Shown: positions 36,325 through 44,744, counted from the first letter of the stretch. The stretch is DNA of 64,000 nucleotides from Armatimonadota bacterium (GCA_026003175.1 BPGT01000003.1:310001-374000); one strand, 5' to 3'. Numbers and translations: made by a program. The notes: generated by a model from the letters alone, not told the origin.

Positions 36325-36468
36325 TAGCGTTACCCCCTACCTCTGTTCCCTTCCTTCTCGCTCGCGTCGCTACATCGCTTACTCGTGCGCACTGGCGTGC
36401 GCTACTACCAACCTTTGCCCGTTCGTAGTGAAGCATGTGAGTGCTTCACACCTTACTCGTGAAAGGCA
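36325..36468. other. intergenic gap inside the island operon with a hairpin
   Basis: 144 bases with no gene. An 8-bp stem GTGAAGCA/TGCTTCAC (36428-36449) could mark an internal pause, processing site or the border of two co-inherited modules (modification versus effector). Confidence 0.4.
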
Positions 36469-36918
36469 CTACAACCGGGCACAGCGGTTTGTCTTCTCCC
36501 ACTCCTGCAAGGGGGGCAGCAGATGCTCTGCCCCATCTGGCATCAGTACCAGCACCACACGTCGACGATGAGGCATTCCTTGCCGTACGTGATACCATAC
36601 CTGAGCGCGTTCGCTCTCCGAAACCCCTGCCAGTAGCAGGTCCAGGTTCACCACCAGCGCACGCTTCTGACCGGTAGACTGCTGGCTGATATCGTCTAAC
36701 CACTGTCCGATGCGCGATGCACCCAGACCGGCATAGCGCGATGCTTGGGGCACCGCGTTGCGTGCTATCTGGGCGATGTCCTCTACATCCGCCAGCAACC
36801 GTGCGGCGATCTCCTCTGCCTGCGCCAGCCGCGAGGGAGGCACCAGCAACAGCCCCGTCTTTAACCGGTTGCCTGGCGTCTCCAGATTCTCAATCATCTT
36901 CAGCACCCGCTCGTGCAT
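36469..36918 (-). CDS. small unknown protein of the defence operon (BrxF-like position)
   Basis: 149 residues. Strands and helices follow an alpha/beta pattern: TGLLLVPPSRLAQAEEIAAR, a helix around GASRIGQWLDDIS, then RALVVNLDLLLAGVS and RRRVVLVLMPDGAEHLLPPL. The outline is like small P-loop proteins of some BREX types (BrxF), but the Walker A position reads LLVPPSRLA and lacks GK(S/T), so it would be nucleotide-binding-dead if related. The start is ATG 36918 or, with an 8-base ATGATTGA overlap to the upstream stop, ATG 36897. Function unknown; its place next to the BrxC-like gene suggests an effector-module role. Confidence 0.6.
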   Translation of the reverse strand: MHERVLKMIENLETPGNRLKTGLLLVPPSRLAQAEEIAARLLADVEDIAQIARNAVPQASRYAGLGASRIGQWLDDISQQSTGQKRALVVNLDLLLAGVSESERAQVWYHVRQGMPHRRRVVLVLMPDGAEHLLPPLQEWEKTNRCARL

Positions 36919-37741
36919 ACGCCCGCTCTAAGAAGACCTCCTTATCCTGCCACAGACGCACTGCCTGATACGGCGGCGCCACCCGATACAGGTCCACCAC
37001 TCCGCGCAGTTTCAACTTCTGTAGCTGCTCGCCCGCCGTGCCTGAGTCCATCCAGAACAGCGACGCCCAGCCGCCTGCTTTCGTCAGGTCCGAAAGGTTG
37101 ACGGTCACCTGCCCTGGCCAGTGGTGCTCCCAGTAGTCTGCCAGCGTATACGCCAGCACCCACTGCGGCGGTGGATCGGGATGGAGAACGGTGTACACCC
37201 CATCTTCTTCCTGCAGAACCTGCAGGGCGCGCAAGCCGTCGCTGCGTGCGTAGGTGCCCAGAAAGATGGTAGCAGTGCTTTGCAGGGCGCGTGGCGTGGG
37301 CTCTTTTTGTCCCTGTTCCCGCAGGATATCCGCCAGCTCCTGCGCTACCTCGCTGCTGCGTAGGGTGCGCCCCGGACGCAGGGTACGCGTGACCAGACCA
37401 TGCCAGAACAAGGGTCCCGGTCCTTGAGGCGCACTGAGGTGGTAGTGCATCAACCACTGCGTGACCTCGGACAGGAGGGAAGGATCATTTTCTAGAACCT
37501 TTCTTCCAAATTCGGTGACTCGATACTTATCGTCTATGAGACCACTTCCTTGAGCATACCTTGGCATAGCTTTGCAGTAGCGAGTGCCAAGCGTTGTATT
37601 CTCACGCAGATGATCGAAAAGTGTCGTTCGTTCCCGGTCCCATGCCTGTACTGCTTGTAGCACCGAAGCTACAGCAGGACGCGAGAGAGCGAAGGTTTCG
37701 TGGAACACTGTCCCAATTCTAAACTCTTTCGTTGCTTTCAT
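36890..37741 (-). CDS. DUF4007-like protein 2
   Basis: 283 residues. IGTVFHETFALSRPAVASVLQ at the N-terminus keeps the HETF of DUF4007 but not the RxGWLKKG that follows in the canonical member at 42528. Further on come VTEFGRKVLENDPSLLSEVTQ WLMHYHL (a common DUF4007 pattern, here given in two parts) and a winged-helix-like C-terminal half (LADYWEHHWPGQVTVNLSDL). ATG 37741 follows GAGGT. It overlaps its neighbours on both sides, so it is firmly part of the operon. A second DUF4007-type DNA-handling protein, perhaps serving the effector module, is an inference. Confidence 0.65.
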   Translation of the reverse strand: MKATKEFRIGTVFHETFALSRPAVASVLQAVQAWDRERTTLFDHLRENTTLGTRYCKAMPRYAQGSGLIDDKYRVTEFGRKVLENDPSLLSEVTQWLMHYHLSAPQGPGPLFWHGLVTRTLRPGRTLRSSEVAQELADILREQGQKEPTPRALQSTATIFLGTYARSDGLRALQVLQEEDGVYTVLHPDPPPQWVLAYTLADYWEHHWPGQVTVNLSDLTKAGGWASLFWMDSGTAGEQLQKLKLRGVVDLYRVAPPYQAVRLWQDKEVFLERAYARAGAEDD

Positions 37742-38278
37742 CCTTATACCTCACGGTTCTCAGACGATATGCTTGTGGGTTGCTAGACTCTCGCGCCAAC
37801 AGTTCTACAATTGCTTCTCGCAGGGATCTTCTCTGCTCTTCGTTAGTCATCACATCCACCATGTAATCGGACAAATAGGCATACTCAACGTTCCGGAGTA
37901 CATTTCCTTTGCCTCTCCTTTGCCTCCTCAAGGCGTACACATCGCTTGATAAGACAAAGTGCGGTTAGGATACACCTTGTGGAACCAGAAATCAGAGGTA
38001 CGCAAATGGTAGAAAGGAGGACCTATCTGGCACCAATCTCTCGCTCCCGCCACCATGCGGAAATAGAATCGGGATCGTCTCTCCAACTCTCTGTTGAGAT
38101 ATATGCGATTATCGAAGATTAGCCCGTCTTCGTAAAGGTCAACCACCGCAAGCAGAAGCACCACCTTGTGTGGCTTTGGAGCACCCTTTCTCCCATACCG
38201 CCGTAGCTTGTGTAACGCTTCAATGGCACGACATAGGCTATTGCTTTGTTTGAGGCTTACAGATGACATACCAAACAC
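37719..38278 (-). pseudogene. sulphur-binding-domain-like PT reader, split by a frameshift
   Basis: Two overlapping frames, 37928-38278 and 37719-37940. The first has KPHKVVLLLAVVDLYEDG and IGPPFYHLRTSDFWFHKV, the pattern of the N-terminal domain of HNH/ScoMcrA-type enzymes that binds phosphorothioated DNA. The second continues that domain with YAYLSDYMVDVMTNEEQRRS LREAIVELL, here split for display. The junction GATGTGTACG would be in frame if one TG were removed, restoring QAMYALRRQRRG. Alternatively the GTG inside restarts translation across the TGA. No HNH nuclease domain follows. Preferred start ATG 38269, 13 bases inside the PP-loop gene. A reader of the sulphur mark is inferred. Confidence 0.6.
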
Positions 38279-39063
38279 CCTTCGTTGTTTTCCTCGTCTA
38301 TTGCACTGAAAACCTCCACGAGCGTGCGATTTGAGCGATTCTTGATAGTTTGCTGGCGCCTGATACTCTCAGCCTTTATCTTCATCGCACGTTCTGGATT
38401 AATGAGATCGTGCAGCGTCTCTCCCTCGCCCCATGTGTACCTCTCCCCCGTTACGGTATCCACTTTTTCATATTTGGCCGCTTCCTCAAACAGGTCTGGA
38501 TGATTCTCCCATAAGCCGAGCCATTCCACCTTCTGTTGAAAAAAGCAGAAGAAGCATCCTGAGCGCGAACGCCATCGGTAGTATGCGGGCAGCCCTAACC
38601 CGCTTTCCTCCAGGATGCGCAGGACATCCTCCTTCGTGATGCCGTCTTCAACGAAGGGAAAACGGGTAATGATGTTGGGCTTGGTGGAGATATAGCCCTT
38701 GCGCTGTGCCTCGTCAGCCCGAATGCCCACATAGTTGACGCACGGATCATCACCTACATAGCGCTCGAAGGGCTCCAACTTCAACTTGCGTGTACACCAA
38801 CGACTCCTCGGGTCAGGGAGTACACCGTTATAGACAAGCAGCCAATGGTCAAACGGGCGGTCTGGATTAAGCCTCTCAATCCTTTTGCCGAGGTAGGCTT
38901 CTAACTTCTCGATATATTCGTAGGTTTCGGGGAGTTCCTTTCCGGTATCCAGGAAGACATACTCCATTTCGGGCACGCGGTCGCGCATATAGACGGCGAG
39001 GGCAGTGCTGTCCTTGCCCCCGGAGAGGGAGAGGATATGTCGTAAGGGCTTCTGGGCTTGCAT
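38257..39063 (-). CDS. DndC/SspD-like PP-loop (PAPS reductase family) protein
   Basis: 268 residues. The PP-loop SLSGGKDSTALAVYMRD (motif 14-19) binds and pyrophosphorolyses ATP. EYVFLDTGKELPETYEYIEK, RWCTRKLKLEPFERYVGDD and YVGIRADEAQRKGY follow, then GCFFCFFQQKVEW with cysteines placed as in DndC/SspD, and a C-terminal CLVCHL. In DNA phosphorothioation systems this protein adenylates the DNA backbone and takes part in sulphur transfer from DndA/SspA. Ordinary PAPS reductases differ in the downstream cysteine arrangement and in genome context. It is 148 bases downstream of the large ATPase gene. Confidence 0.85.
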   Translation of the reverse strand: MQAQKPLRHILSLSGGKDSTALAVYMRDRVPEMEYVFLDTGKELPETYEYIEKLEAYLGKRIERLNPDRPFDHWLLVYNGVLPDPRSRWCTRKLKLEPFERYVGDDPCVNYVGIRADEAQRKGYISTKPNIITRFPFVEDGITKEDVLRILEESGLGLPAYYRWRSRSGCFFCFFQQKVEWLGLWENHPDLFEEAAKYEKVDTVTGERYTWGEGETLHDLINPERAMKIKAESIRRQQTIKNRSNRTLVEVFSAIDEENNEGCLVCHL

Positions 39064-39211
39064 GGTATCGCCTTTAGGGAAAAACGTGTTTTGGTTGTTT
39101 ATCCTTCGACGAACGTCGTCAATCTCCTTCTATTTGGCGACCGAGTGCTAATATTCACCTGCGCTTGTCCCTTTTCCTCGTTCGCAATAGCGCATATGAG
39201 TGTGCTCTCTT

Positions 39212-42200
39212 TTACCCCTCCTGCGATTGCTCCTGCAGCAAACGGAGCAATGCGCTCAGCCGCACCCGGGCGGGAAGGTTGCCAGAAAGCAGCCGGCGCA
39301 TTTGTTCCAGCAAGTTGTCGCGCAGCGCCGTTTCCTCGGGAGTGAGCGCCACTTCCTGAGCGGCTAAGCGCACCGCCTGCTGGAAAAGCTCACCGTAAGT
39401 GCGAGCAGATTCTGGGAAACGCTCCACCTCTACATCCGTCCACGCACGTGGTGGCTTTCCCCCTACCAGCGCCAGCACGCTTTCCAGCGCAGCTTCCTCT
39501 TTGCTCGTCTCCGTGCCTGCTGTAGAGGTGTAGGCAGCTCGCAGCAGCAAAGGCATCAGGTGGGGGTTCACCCCTTTGTCTCTCAAATCGGTCGCCTGCT
39601 GGCGGAAAGCCTTCCAGCCTTCATCCCCTTCGGGCAAGCCGCAGGCTTTGAGCAGTTCGTCGCGCGCCCACCGGATGACATGAGGTGTCGCTTCCTGCAG
39701 CTCTTGTAACGTGCTGATTAGAGCGTCGGCAAACCGTTCTGCCTTCTCCACAGGCACTCCCAGGGCAGAGGGCACATCGTGATACAGTAATCGCTCGGGG
39801 GAGTATGCCTGTAGAACTGCTTGACGCAGCGCGAGAGCAGTGGAGGAGAGGCGTTTGGTGCGCTTGGCGTGATCGGGCAGCAGGCGAATACGCCGTACCA
39901 GTTCGCGTACAACGGGCACGGTCTTGGGAGCAACGTTCCAGCGCTGCGCAATCTGTTGAAGCATCTCCGCCTTTGTTCCCTCGGTACGGCACCCCGCGAC
40001 CGCGAACAGCTCCGGTCGGCGTAGTAGCACTTCCCAGTCCGCAATGCCCGGTTCGGGCAGAAAGGTGCCTTCGCGGTAAAGGGAAGTTTCGTCGGCGTAC
40101 ACCTGCAGGAAAGCGCACAGGATCACAGGAAACACGCCGGGCGTGATACCGTATGGGGGACGCACCAGCTCCTGCAGCAGCTCCGCGACGTTCACACGCT
40201 CAGGAGGCTGGGTGAAGATACGGGCGTACATCCGTTCCCACACCAAGTAGAGGCGTCGCGGGTGTCCAGTCGGTGGAGGAACGAAACGCCAGCCAAGCCC
40301 ATCTGGTGCATGCAAGCCAGTGGCATGTAGAACGCTCTCGTACATACTGCGTTCAGGCGGGTACCCTGTGATACCTAACCGCTCCTCGCCCGGATGTTCG
40401 AGCATCGCCTGTATGAGGTTACGGCGTCCTGCCGCCGCAGCGGAGGATAGCGTCCAACGGTTAATCAGCTCGTTATGCAGCAGAGGCGTGTGCGTATACA
40501 GCCTGTCGCACACTTCCGAAAGCAGACTGGACAGGGAGCGTTGCGCCTTCTCCGTCCACTCCTCACCACGATAAAACCACCGACACGAGTGCAGAGCTTG
40601 CTGTACCTGTTCGCGGATAGCGGCTGTGACGAGGTCGGTACGTTCGCGCAGTTCCCGCCGTGCTACAGGATCATCGCGCAGTGCAGGGGTGTGGTGTTGC
40701 ACCCATTCCAGGCAAGCGAGTTCTATCAGCGATTCGTGTAAGCGCACCTCTCGCAGAGGAACCCCTATCACCGCCTGCATCTGTTGTGACATCTCAGGCG
40801 ACCGCGCCCACGCCTCAAACTGTTCCACCTGAGACCCGTGTCGTGGCAGGCACAGGTATATCGTTCCTGCAAAGGAATCTGAAGTGGGCGAAGCAACCGA
40901 CTGCGGAAGATGGCTGAGGATGCGGTCATCCAGATAGCGCATCTCAAAGGCGCGTAACGTACCCGTTTGATAACTGTGTCGGCGTGCCACAAGAGGTAAC
41001 GGCGGAACCAACCGGTTTAACAGATCAGCCAGGTTCACCTGATGCCCAACCTGCCGACGCGCCTCTTGCAAGCGTTCCTCCACGTCTACGTCGCTGCCCT
41101 GCCAGACCCTGTAGGTGCCGTTGAACGAGCGATACACAATCGCCGACCGCTGCCGAAGGTGCTGCAGAACAGCTTGCAGCTGCGTTTGGTCTACCCGAGG
41201 GTGGACGGCGCACTGCAGTGCTTCCAGATTAGGACGCACAATGCTCACCTCGCCCGCCCACTGCAGCATTGCCAGGCTCTTCAGCACCAGCGTTTCGGTT
41301 TCGCCCCATGCCTCACGCAGTAGTATCTGCTCCACCTGTGCAACGGGGCGCAAAGGCACGCTGGTGTACACGGCGTGGCGGAAGTGAGTAGTGACATAGT
41401 CGAAGAGACAGCACAGGTCGTAGAGAGCAGGGGGATTACCGGGCGACACGGGACGATGTAAAAACTGCTGAAATCCGAACGGTTCTTGCAGCGTGAGGAA
41501 GGCAAAGAGCGACCGCTCGTTCTGAGCGTGGTGACGAAACAGATGGGGTAGCAACACAAGCGCCAGGGGGTGCAGAGGATACACCTGCTCGGCTAGCCGC
41601 ACAAACTCCTCCGCACGCATCCCAGACGGCGACAACCGATGGGTAACCATCTCTTCCGCCAGTGCTCTGCACATCTGCCGCCCCCGCAGTACCGGTTGGG
41701 CAGTCGCATCACCCTCCACTGCGTACCCAACCAGCCGCATCATCTGTTCCGCACTTTCCACGAAGGCGATGTCCTCAAAGCGTCCCTGCACCTTCGCCCA
41801 TTCGTTGCGGACGCTCTGTTCCAGTGCCTGAGCGTAGTGTTCAAACGCCTGATGCAGGATACCGACGAACACCGCTTCCCAGCGCGGCGCCATCTCTGCT
41901 ATCTGCTGTAGCAGGTAAAGGTCGCCCGAATCGGGGTGCAGAGCCGCATATTCCAAGGTTTTGCCCAGCTCGTCCAGAATAATCAGCAGGGGGCGTCGCT
42001 CTCTTTCAGCCAGCCGCTCGATGCTGGTGAACACCAGATCGTCGAGGGTACGTGCACGGAGAGGTGGAGATTGCAGGGAGGTTCTTATCTGCTCGCGCAG
42101 GTCGTCAGGCAGAGATGGCAGTTCGGCGATAGATTCCAGCAGGCACACAGCTGGGGATGTACGCCGTCCTACTGCCAGGACAGGTAGGAAGCCGGGAAAG

Positions 42201-42535
42201 GTCTCCACGTGTGCTGCCAAGTCGGCGTCTACTCTGCGCAGCTTGGTCATTGCCAGCGGATGGGAAGGATGCTCCCGGTGAAGCAGGGCACTCAGGAACA
42301 GGGCGAAGAGTGATTTGCCCGAGCCGTAAGGACCCGTAAGCGTCCATGCACGCTGCGAGATCTGGATGCCGTTGAGCAATCGCTGTAGACTGGTCAGCGC
42401 GTGCGCACTCAGCACATAGCTTTCCAGAGCATATGCAAAGAGGGCATCACGGCGCAGGTTGACTGAGCGCATGATCCCTTGCCTGACGTGTACCTGTTCG
42501 AACAGGGTATGGGCAGCTACTAATTCGCTACTCAT
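39212..42535 (-). CDS. large P-loop ATPase of the modification module (SspC-like position)
   Basis: 1107 residues. Walker A is WTLTGPYGSGKSLFALFLSA (GSGKS at 71-75) and Walker B is PLLIILDELGKTLEYA near 190. An early helical region and a long C-terminal half of mixed alpha/beta segments (HATGLHAPDGLGWRFVPPPT; EAERFADALISTLQELQEA-like helices) complete it. ATG 42535 overlaps the DUF4007 stop by 8 bases. In Ssp loci an ATPase (SspC) accompanies SspB and SspD; the coupling to DUF4007 supports the same role here, but this protein is longer than the SspC I remember and could be a distinct ATPase family. No frameshift is seen. Confidence 0.7.
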   Translation of the reverse strand: MSSELVAAHTLFEQVHVRQGIMRSVNLRRDALFAYALESYVLSAHALTSLQRLLNGIQISQRAWTLTGPYGSGKSLFALFLSALLHREHPSHPLAMTKLRRVDADLAAHVETFPGFLPVLAVGRRTSPAVCLLESIAELPSLPDDLREQIRTSLQSPPLRARTLDDLVFTSIERLAERERRPLLIILDELGKTLEYAALHPDSGDLYLLQQIAEMAPRWEAVFVGILHQAFEHYAQALEQSVRNEWAKVQGRFEDIAFVESAEQMMRLVGYAVEGDATAQPVLRGRQMCRALAEEMVTHRLSPSGMRAEEFVRLAEQVYPLHPLALVLLPHLFRHHAQNERSLFAFLTLQEPFGFQQFLHRPVSPGNPPALYDLCCLFDYVTTHFRHAVYTSVPLRPVAQVEQILLREAWGETETLVLKSLAMLQWAGEVSIVRPNLEALQCAVHPRVDQTQLQAVLQHLRQRSAIVYRSFNGTYRVWQGSDVDVEERLQEARRQVGHQVNLADLLNRLVPPLPLVARRHSYQTGTLRAFEMRYLDDRILSHLPQSVASPTSDSFAGTIYLCLPRHGSQVEQFEAWARSPEMSQQMQAVIGVPLREVRLHESLIELACLEWVQHHTPALRDDPVARRELRERTDLVTAAIREQVQQALHSCRWFYRGEEWTEKAQRSLSSLLSEVCDRLYTHTPLLHNELINRWTLSSAAAAGRRNLIQAMLEHPGEERLGITGYPPERSMYESVLHATGLHAPDGLGWRFVPPPTGHPRRLYLVWERMYARIFTQPPERVNVAELLQELVRPPYGITPGVFPVILCAFLQVYADETSLYREGTFLPEPGIADWEVLLRRPELFAVAGCRTEGTKAEMLQQIAQRWNVAPKTVPVVRELVRRIRLLPDHAKRTKRLSSTALALRQAVLQAYSPERLLYHDVPSALGVPVEKAERFADALISTLQELQEATPHVIRWARDELLKACGLPEGDEGWKAFRQQATDLRDKGVNPHLMPLLLRAAYTSTAGTETSKEEAALESVLALVGGKPPRAWTDVEVERFPESARTYGELFQQAVRLAAQEVALTPEETALRDNLLEQMRRLLSGNLPARVRLSALLRLLQEQSQEG

Positions 42536-43487
42536 CACCGCCACTGCTCCGACGGTAGTATTGCTCCAGCAAACCAAAGGCGAGTTCGTCTATGGTCTCT
42601 ATCTGATCGAGGTGCAGGAAGACCTGGGTGAGGCCTGCAGTTTCCACCACGTCCAGCGGTCCATGGGTGTGCGAAGCGATTTCATCCACAGCGTGCAGCA
42701 GGCTATCTTCGTCTAATCGAAACGCCTGTCCGGGACTGCCCGGTGCGTAAAGGCACTCCTGCAGAGCCACGCTCCTTCTGTGCGGAGCACGAGCACGGAC
42801 GAACTGTAGAAGAGCGAACCCTATCACAGAGGCAGGTAATGTTTCCTTTCTCCCGATGCGGAATCGATACACGCCATCTGCATCCGCGGGGCGTATCAAC
42901 TCCAAATCCGCGAGAGGGCAATCGAAAGACGCCTCCGGCACAGAGGATGCAGCATGTACACTGGGAGTGTATGTGCGCAAGAAGCAGTCCACATCTCGAG
43001 CGACAGATGCGGCAGAAATCGGCTGCTGTTGCCGTTCCACCACAGATTGCAAAAAGGACACCAATTGCGGCTTGGTAAACTCATTATCGGGATAGGTTGC
43101 GAAGAGATACCACCACGCGCTGGCACGCAGGGGGTTGGTCACCAGTAGCCAGTGTATCAACCAGAGTGAAGCGGGATCTTCCAGATAAGGGTCCCAACCA
43201 TCGTCCGCTAGCAGGCGATCACCGATTGGTGTAGTTTGAAGAGGCTTGCTTCCCGTCGGGCCTGGCTGCTCTTCCACGACCCTGGTGGCAAGACACCAGA
43301 AACGGATAGAGCGCACCATGTTCTTCCCCACGCCGAGCCGCACTACCGCATCATCTCGCATGAAGGCGAAGCCATCCTCTCGCACCGCGTCGTAGCCCTT
43401 CTTGAGCCAGCCGGTTCGGAAGGCGAAAGTTTCATGCGCCCCCACCACGTAGCGGGGTTCACCTGTGCCCACAACCTCTCCTCTCAT
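42528..43487 (-). CDS. sspB: DUF4007 protein (SspB-type)
   Basis: 319 residues with the full DUF4007 signature at the N-terminus: VVGAHETFAFRTGWLKKGYD, then DAVVRLGVGKNMVRSIRFWC, IGDRLLADDGWDPYLEDPAS and LWLIHWLLVTNP. SspB of the SspABCD system belongs to this family and is reported to nick DNA for single-stranded phosphorothioation. First gene of the island operon. The start is uncertain: ATG 43487 or GTG 43472; neither has ideal spacing to GGAGAGG. Remaining sequence is alpha-helical with no second domain. Confidence 0.82.
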   Translation of the reverse strand: MRGEVVGTGEPRYVVGAHETFAFRTGWLKKGYDAVREDGFAFMRDDAVVRLGVGKNMVRSIRFWCLATRVVEEQPGPTGSKPLQTTPIGDRLLADDGWDPYLEDPASLWLIHWLLVTNPLRASAWWYLFATYPDNEFTKPQLVSFLQSVVERQQQPISAASVARDVDCFLRTYTPSVHAASSVPEASFDCPLADLELIRPADADGVYRFRIGRKETLPASVIGFALLQFVRARAPHRRSVALQECLYAPGSPGQAFRLDEDSLLHAVDEIASHTHGPLDVVETAGLTQVFLHLDQIETIDELAFGLLEQYYRRSSGGDE

Positions 43488-43575
43488 GCTAGATAACCAA
43501 ACGTTTCGGCCGGAGCAAGCAAATCTCCTGCTAGAGGTTCATTGTTGCCCACTGATGACGAGTTGGACATCATCC

Positions 43576-43947
43576 CTATCGGTTTAGAGACGCAGCAGTT
43601 ACTGCAGAAGATAGACAGCAGGGTGCTTTCGGAGGTGCAGCAGTATGAGAGCCTGTGTCAGGCTCCATGCGCAACATCCAATTCCACCATGTACGTGGAA
43701 CCCGGAAGTAGTTGAACAGCGACTCCGGTTCGAGGTTTCGTTCTCTGCAGTAGTTCATCCAGAGCAGGATGTGCGGAGGCTGGACGTCGCCCAGAGTATG
43801 GACATCCTGCTCCTCCTGCAGGAACTGAATGAACCTGCCGACGTTATCCTTGTATCCCTTGAGAGTAGCTCCGGTAGCATTTTGAGCTGCGAGTGTATTG
43901 AGCCACAATTCGAGCGCATCCCAGAGGTCGCCAAAGCTGGATGTCAC
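43576..43947 (-). pseudogene. tyrosine recombinase (integrase) remnant, N-terminal domain only
   Basis: GTG 43947 (AAGGAGAGA just upstream) opens a SAM-like core-binding domain typical of phage/XerC-type integrases: FGDLWDALELWLNTLAAQN, TLKGYKDNVGRFIQFLQEEQ, LGDVQPPHILLWMNYCRERN and FRVPRTWWNWMLRME. After this the sequence loses resemblance and stops; the catalytic domain with its Arg and Tyr residues is missing. It reads away from the tRNA-Gly gene and is about 100 bases from it, the usual place for the integrase of an element inserted at a tRNA 3' end. The island is probably no longer able to excise. Confidence 0.72.
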
Positions 43948-44042
43948 AACACATCTCTCCTTCCACCAGTATCCCGAGGAAGACACAAGGTGTAGGGTCT
44001 GCACAGGGGATACGGTGTCCAGTCACACGAGATATAGAAGAA

Positions 44043-44089
44043 ATGGAGCGGGAGACGGGACTCGAACCCGCGACATCCAGCTTGGGAAG
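44043..44089 (-). repeat. att-type direct repeat, tRNA-proximal copy
   Basis: 47 bases identical to 26939-26985 in the same orientation; here they are part of the intact tRNA-Gly gene. Together the two copies bound a block of about 17.1 kb. Confidence 0.88.
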
Positions 44090-44118
44090 CTGGCGTTCTG
44101 CCACTGAACTACTCCCGC
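44044..44118 (-). tRNA. tRNA-Gly (anticodon CCC)
   Basis: Acceptor stem GCGGGAG/CTCCCGC is perfect. D arm is GTTC/GAAC, the anticodon stem CCAGC/GCTGG holds the loop TTCCCAA (anticodon CCC), and the T arm GCGGG/CCCGT holds TTCGAGT. Discriminator T is followed by an encoded CCA. Intact and very probably functional; its 3' half is duplicated at 26939. Confidence 0.95.
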
Positions 44119-44170
44119 TCGCTCCACATGGATATTCTACATTACCCTACAACAGTTGTCAAGCCACCTG

Positions 44171-44734
44171 GAGGGTGTTCGAAAAATCGCATAGACCCCA
44201 CACCCACCACCAACACACAAAACAACCGCTACCAGCCACCTGCACCACACCCACCATGTTCCACAACACAAACATGCCCCAACGCCACCACCTTCACGTG
44301 CGACCGCTGCTGACGTACCTGTGCCCCACGCAAATACTGCGCCAAAAACGGTGAGGCATACCCTACGCCCGTGCCATCCACAAACACACACGGCGTCTCA
44401 CGGGTCGGCGTCTCTGACGCGATGCCCTGCTGGGCAAGCCAAGTGAGCAGTTGGTGCAGGCGTTCGTCTGCAAGATGCTGCAACAGGCAGGGGTTGGTCG
44501 GGCAGCAGTTCTGGGGCGAGGGCGAACAGTAGGCGTCGGTAGGACACTCCCAGCAAGAGGAGGGTGAGGATGAGCGCTTCGGGGTATTTGTAGGGTCGTG
44601 CGCGGCGTGGGGGCAGAGGATGGAGTTGGCAGAAGCGTTGGACGATGGTGAAGATGACCTTCACCGACAGGGTAGTGAGTCTGCTTTGTGGTAGGTATCG
44701 TCGTTTCATGGGAACCGATTTTTTGAACACCCTC
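44171..44734 (-). mobile_element. internally deleted insertion sequence with intact ends and 9-bp target duplication
   Basis: The left end reads GAGGGTGTTCGAAAAATCG and the right end, inverted, GAGGGTGTTCAAAAAATCG. Perfect 9-bp duplications AGCCACCTG flank it (44162-44170, 44735-44743). Length is 564 bases, too short for a full transposase, so the centre is lost. Read on the minus strand, the duplicated target is CAGGTGGCT followed by TGACA, the same target layout as the MITE. A 9-bp duplication and DDE-type transposase fragments fit the IS4/IS5-like superfamilies. Confidence 0.88.
44229..44709 (-). pseudogene. transposase remnant (DDE type), frameshifted and truncated
   Basis: ATG 44709 opens MKRRYLPQSRLTTLSVKV, KYPEALILTLLLLGVSYR and FALAPELLPD. 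The reading then has to change frame near 44480 to continue as LQHLADERLHQLLTWLAQQG and CVFVDGTGVGYASPFLAQYL with QRSHVKVVALGHV. The Asp in VDGTG is probably the first residue of a DDE triad; the others are missing. It lies inside the 44171 element and cannot act by itself. Confidence 0.75.
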
Positions 44735-44744
44735 AGCCACCTGG

